DNA from: DAISJM01 sp036821485
GTDB taxonomy: Bacteria; Verrucomicrobiota; Kiritimatiellia; CAIQIC01; JAGNIJ01
Assembly (NCBI GenBank): GCA_036821485.1
Contig: DAISJM010000036.1
Location: 1 to 31,525 of the forward strand
DNA length: 31,525 bases
Reading direction: 5' to 3'
Part shown: positions 28,261-31,525 of the stretch, piece after piece
Layout of the letters: the number at the start of each line of letters is the position of its first letter
Position numbering within the stretch: position 1 is the stretch's first letter
Made by a program: the position numbers and the translations under genes
The notes under the pieces: model-generated
The model's database searches: none
Seen by the model: the letters and a program-made list of their open reading frames with translations, nothing else
What the model was told of the DNA's origin: nothing

Positions 28261-28281
28261 GAAACCTGAAACTCGACACCT
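28261..28281 (-). repeat. Heptamer array B, copy 2 (inverted)
   Basis: The plus strand reads GAAACCT, GAAACTC, GACACCT in exact 7-base steps; reversed, this is AGGTGTC, GAGTTTC, AGGTTTC. The last unit is identical to one in the ileS copy (30437-30443). It lies between tRNA-Gly and ileS. Confidence 0.6.
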
Positions 28282-28296
28282 GAGGAGGTGAGGGAG

Positions 28297-28356
28297 GATT
28301 ACGAGTACGATTACGATTAGGATTACGATTAGGATTACGAGCAAGAGCTAAAGAGC
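28297..28356 (+). repeat. Hexamer array (GATTAC/GATTAG)
   Basis: Seven hexamer units run from 28297 to 28338: GATTAC, GAGTAC, GATTAC, GATTAG, GATTAC, GATTAG, GATTAC (allowing for one leading base). Decayed GAGCAA/GAGCTA units continue to about 28356. It is unrelated in sequence to the heptamer arrays but similar in style. It sits 70 bases upstream of ileS. Confidence 0.85.
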
Positions 28357-28425
28357 GTGAGGATGGCTTGATTCGGGGGGTGGGACGGGCGTATGGTTAC
28401 GGCCTTTTGAACAGGGGTATGCGTC

Positions 28426-31400
28426 ATGTTTGAACCGGTTTCCAGTAAGGTCAATTTTCCCGAAACGGAGCTGGAGGTCCTGAAGTTCTGGGCCACCCAG
28501 GACATTTTCAAGAAATCCCTCGAGATGCGCCGTGGGGCCCCGGAATTCGTGTTCTATGACGGCCCGCCATTTGCCACCGGCCTGCCGCACTATGGGCATC
28601 TCCTTGCCGGCACCATCAAGGATATTGTGCCGCGCTACCAGGCGATGCGCGGTCACTATGTCGAGCGCCGGTTCGGCTGGGATTGTCACGGGTTGCCGGT
28701 TGAATACGAGATGGAGCAGGAGCTGAAGATCAGCGGCAAGCGCGACATCGAGAAACTGGGCGTGGATGTCTTCAACGAGCGCTGCCGGGGCATTGTTCTG
28801 CGTTACACGCGCGAATGGCGCGAGATCGTCAACCGCATGGGGCGCTGGGTCGACTTCGACCACGATTACAAGACGATGGACAAGCCGTACATGGAGTCCA
28901 TCTGGTGGGTGTTCCGGTCGCTGTGGGACAAGGACCTGATTTACGAGGGGAACAAGATTCTCCCGTATTGTCCGCGTTGCGCCACGCCGCTTTCCAATTT
29001 TGAGACGAATCAGGGCTACGAGGAAGTGCAGGACCCGGCGATCACGGTGCGTTTTGCCGTGGAGGGTCAGGCCCGCACGTTCATTCTCGCGTGGACGACC
29101 ACGCCGTGGACGCTGCCGTCGAACCTTGCCCTCGCGGTGGGGAAGACGATCCGTTACGTCAAGATCAGGGACGGCGAGGATATTTACTACATCGCGAAGG
29201 ACCGGCTGGCTGCGTACTACAAAAAAGATCAGGCGTTCGAGTTGCTTGAGGAACTCGATGGTGAGGCGCTGGTCGGGATGAAGTACGAGCCGCTCTTCCC
29301 GTATTTCGCCGCGCAAAAGGCAACCGGCGCGTTCCGGGTATTGGCGGCCGAGTTTGTATCGACCGAGGACGGCACGGGTGTGGTGCACATTGCGCCGGGG
29401 TTCGGCGAAGACGATTACCGGCTCGGGCAGGCAGCGGGGTTGACGGCGGTGTGTCCCGTGGACGATGAGGGCCGTTTCACCGAGGCTGTTCCGGACTACA
29501 CGGGCCGCGAGGTGAAGGAAGCGGATGGCGACATCATGCGCCGGCTGAAGGAAGAGGGGAAGCTGGTGCATCGGAGTACGATCCAGCACAGCTATCCGCA
29601 CTGCTGGCGTTGCGATGCGCCGCTGATTTACCGCGCGATCTCGACTTGGTTTGTGAAGGTCGAGCAGATGCGTGAGCGCATTCTGGCCGCGAACGCCGGG
29701 ACGCACTGGGTTCCCGAGCATCTGCGCGACGGCCGGTTCGGCAAGTGGCTGGAAGGTGCGCGTGATTGGGCTGTTTCCCGTAACCGCTATTGGGGTGCGC
29801 CGCTGCCGGTGTGGCGGAACAAGCAGGGCGAGATGGTTTGCATCGGGTCGGTCGAGGAGCTTGAGCAGCTTTCCGGGCAGAAGGTCGAGGACCTGCACAA
29901 GCATTTCGTGGACAAGATCACCATCCCGTCCAAGAAGGGCGGGGACCCTCTGCAGCGGATTCCCGAGGTGCTGGACTGCTGGTTCGAGAGCGGCTCGATG
30001 CCGTATGCACAGTCGCATTATCCGTTCGAGAACAAGGAGCGGTTCGAGAGTCATTTCCCGGCGGACTTCATCGCCGAGGGGTTGGACCAGACGCGCGGGT
30101 GGTTCTACACGCTGATGGTGCTTTCGACGGCGTTGTTCGACAAACCGGCATTCAAGAACGTGATCGTGAACGGGCTGATGCTGGCCGAAGACGGCCGGAA
30201 GATGAGCAAGCGGCTGAAGAACTACCCTGATCCGATGTTCATCGTGAATACCTACGGCGCCGACGCGCTGCGGCTTTACATGATCTCCTCGCCGGTGGTT
30301 CGCGCCGAGGACCTGTGCTTTTCCGAGGAGGGCGTGAAGCACTCGCTGCGGCACCTGCTGATTCCGTGGTGGAACGCATACTCGTTCTTTGTGACGTACG
30401 CGCGGATCGATGGATGGGTTCCAAGTTCCAAGCTGCAGGTTTCAAGTTCGGCGAATTTGCTGGACCGGTGGATTCGTTCTTCGCTCGAGCGGTTGACGGG
30501 TGAAGTCGTGAAGGCGATGGACGCGTACGACCTGCAACAGGCGATACGGCCATTTGTGCGATTTGTCGAAGACCTGACCAACTGGTACATCCGTCGCAGC
30601 CGTCGGCGGTTCTGGAAGAGCTCGGACGATGCGGACAAGGCGCAGGCGTACGCCACGCTTTATGAAGTACTGGTGAGGCTGTCGAAAATTGCCGCGCCGT
30701 TCGTGCCATTTGTCAGCGAGACGATCTACCGTAATCTGCGGACGGACGACATGCCCGAATCGGCACATCTCTGCGATTTCCCGATGAGCGACGGGAGCGG
30801 TCGCGATCTGGACCTTGAAGCGCAGATGGATGACGTGATGGCGGTGGTGGGGTTGGGTCGGCAACTGCGTGCGGACCATGACTTGAAGGTACGCCAACCG
30901 CTGCGCGGTATGCACGTGGTGAGTCGGGACGCCGCGAGGCTGAAGCGGATTGAAGCGTTGCGCGAGCTGGTGATGGACGAGTTGAATGTGCGCGAGGTCT
31001 GGTTCGGGTCGGACGAGAGCGCTCTGGCAACCTTCAGTGCGAAGGCGAATTTCAGCCGGCTGGGTCCGCGGTTGGGTGGGGCGATGAAGAAGGCGGCGGG
31101 GCAGATCCAGAAACTGGATGTGGCGTCGCTGGAATCGCTGCTTTGTGGGGAATCGATATCCATCGAGGTGGATGGGAAGTCGGTGGAGTTGACCTCGGAT
31201 GACGTGGTCGTGAACCGGGCACCCAAGGCGGGGCTTGTGGTGGCGTCGGTTGGGAACCTGGTTGTGGCGCTGGAGACGGAGCTTACGCCGGAGTTGCTGC
31301 GTGAGGGTTTGGCCCGGGAATTCGTGAACAAGGTTCAGAATATGCGGAAGACTGCGGGGTTGGACGTCACGCAGCGAATCAAGCTGTTCTACGGTGGTGA

Positions 31401-31525
31401 CGAGGCCGTCGGGGAGGCCGTGGCGGCTCATTTGGACTATATCCAGACCGAGACCCTTTGTGTACATTGTGCGCCCGAGGATGGGGCTGTCGGCGGGGCA
31501 GAGGCATGGGATTTGAACGGCAGGT
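28426..31525 (+). CDS. ileS: Isoleucyl-tRNA synthetase, type 2 (3' end outside window)
   Basis: The frame is open from ATG 28426 to the window edge (1033 codons, no stop). The class I signature reads PHYGH (54-58) within DGPPFATGLPHYGHLLAGTIKD, and KMSKR is at 592-596 followed by LKNYPDP. This HYGHLLAGTIKD form is that of type-2 (eukaryote/archaea-like) IleRS, known for resistance to mupirocin. The editing domain includes AWTTTPWTLPSN and HIAPGFGEDD. Zinc-knuckle-like CPRC and CWRC pairs are present. The anticodon-binding part (from about 676) and the C-terminal region follow. Residues 665-675 are encoded by a heptamer repeat array (30416-30450), an unusual insertion in the linker after the catalytic domain. 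An AGGGGT ribosome site precedes the start. Confidence 0.95.
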   Translation, partial: MFEPVSSKVNFPETELEVLKFWATQDIFKKSLEMRRGAPEFVFYDGPPFATGLPHYGHLLAGTIKDIVPRYQAMRGHYVERRFGWDCHGLPVEYEMEQELKISGKRDIEKLGVDVFNERCRGIVLRYTREWREIVNRMGRWVDFDHDYKTMDKPYMESIWWVFRSLWDKDLIYEGNKILPYCPRCATPLSNFETNQGYEEVQDPAITVRFAVEGQARTFILAWTTTPWTLPSNLALAVGKTIRYVKIRDGEDIYYIAKDRLAAYYKKDQAFELLEELDGEALVGMKYEPLFPYFAAQKATGAFRVLAAEFVSTEDGTGVVHIAPGFGEDDYRLGQAAGLTAVCPVDDEGRFTEAVPDYTGREVKEADGDIMRRLKEEGKLVHRSTIQHSYPHCWRCDAPLIYRAISTWFVKVEQMRERILAANAGTHWVPEHLRDGRFGKWLEGARDWAVSRNRYWGAPLPVWRNKQGEMVCIGSVEELEQLSGQKVEDLHKHFVDKITIPSKKGGDPLQRIPEVLDCWFESGSMPYAQSHYPFENKERFESHFPADFIAEGLDQTRGWFYTLMVLSTALFDKPAFKNVIVNGLMLAEDGRKMSKRLKNYPDPMFIVNTYGADALRLYMISSPVVRAEDLCFSEEGVKHSLRHLLIPWWNAYSFFVTYARIDGWVPSSKLQVSSSANLLDRWIRSSLERLTGEVVKAMDAYDLQQAIRPFVRFVEDLTNWYIRRSRRRFWKSSDDADKAQAYATLYEVLVRLSKIAAPFVPFVSETIYRNLRTDDMPESAHLCDFPMSDGSGRDLDLEAQMDDVMAVVGLGRQLRADHDLKVRQPLRGMHVVSRDAARLKRIEALRELVMDELNVREVWFGSDESALATFSAKANFSRLGPRLGGAMKKAAGQIQKLDVASLESLLCGESISIEVDGKSVELTSDDVVVNRAPKAGLVVASVGNLVVALETELTPELLREGLAREFVNKVQNMRKTAGLDVTQRIKLFYGGDEAVGEAVAAHLDYIQTETLCVHCAPEDGAVGGAEAWDLNGR
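30416..30450 (+). repeat. Heptamer array B, copy 3, inside the ileS reading frame
   Basis: Five consecutive 7-base units are GGGTTCC, AAGTTCC, AAGCTGC, AGGTTTC and AAGTTCG. They match the intergenic array after ilvN (15365-15399) and its inverted copy (28261-28281). The reading frame stays open through it (V665-PSSKLQVSS-S675). Confidence 0.75.

Noticed and set aside
28297..28356. CRISPR array suggested by regular repeats
   Set aside because: Units are 6 bases with no spacers between them, and no cas genes are present.
28348..30354. 668-codon open frame on the minus strand opposite ileS
   Set aside because: ileS is unmistakable on the plus strand; the opposite product has no domain and arises from codon bias.

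Overview
The window reads as a chromosomal segment of a GC-rich Gram-negative bacterium. Most likely it belongs to the PVC superphylum, and my best guess is Kiritimatiellota (former Verrucomicrobia subdivision 5). The clues are a large secreted beta-helix/PKD protein with a Verrucomicrobia-like C-terminus, LPS-type genes (gmhA, a WaaG-like glycosyltransferase, an InaA/WaaP-like kinase), an EF-hand esterase, and several families of short degenerate repeats between genes. The phylum is inferred from gene style and recall, not from a marker tree. No CRISPR array, insertion sequence, phage or integrase gene was seen.

Layout. 1-6759 (+) is a dense housekeeping run: the 3' end of cysS, tmk, holB, then accB-accC-Asp23-amaP-gmhA-PfkB kinase. 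This couples fatty-acid precursor supply to an Asp23/AmaP pair and to heptose synthesis. 6763-10281 (-) encodes a 1172-residue secreted beta-helix/PKD protein. Four copies of one palindrome (TTCCA-N5-TTGGA type) sit in its first codons and in the spacer to ilvD. 10437-17543 (+) holds branched-chain amino-acid genes (ilvD, ilvB, ilvN, leuC, leuD), interrupted after ilvD by an AbrB-type antitoxin/Doc toxin pair with its own promoter and operator.

17567-26000 looks like an envelope or lipid-modification region. It contains a frameshifted YprB-like exonuclease coupled to a glycosyltransferase (+), and an Sfp-type phosphopantetheinyl transferase (-) divergent from a fatty-acyl-AMP ligase/ACP/thioesterase fusion (+). 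Converging on that fusion is a three-gene minus-strand operon: EF-hand esterase, LPS-type kinase and sulfotransferase. 26369-28074 holds a parvulin isomerase without a signal peptide and a small zinc-ribbon membrane protein. It is followed by tRNA-Gly(CCC) on the minus strand and a type-2 (eukaryote-like) ileS running off the right edge.

The most unusual theme is a set of degenerate short-period arrays (periods of 6, 7 and 9 bp) filling many spacers. One lies inside the ileS reading frame, one supplies the stop codon of the acyl-AMP ligase fusion, and two cassettes with mirrored block order flank the parvulin gene.
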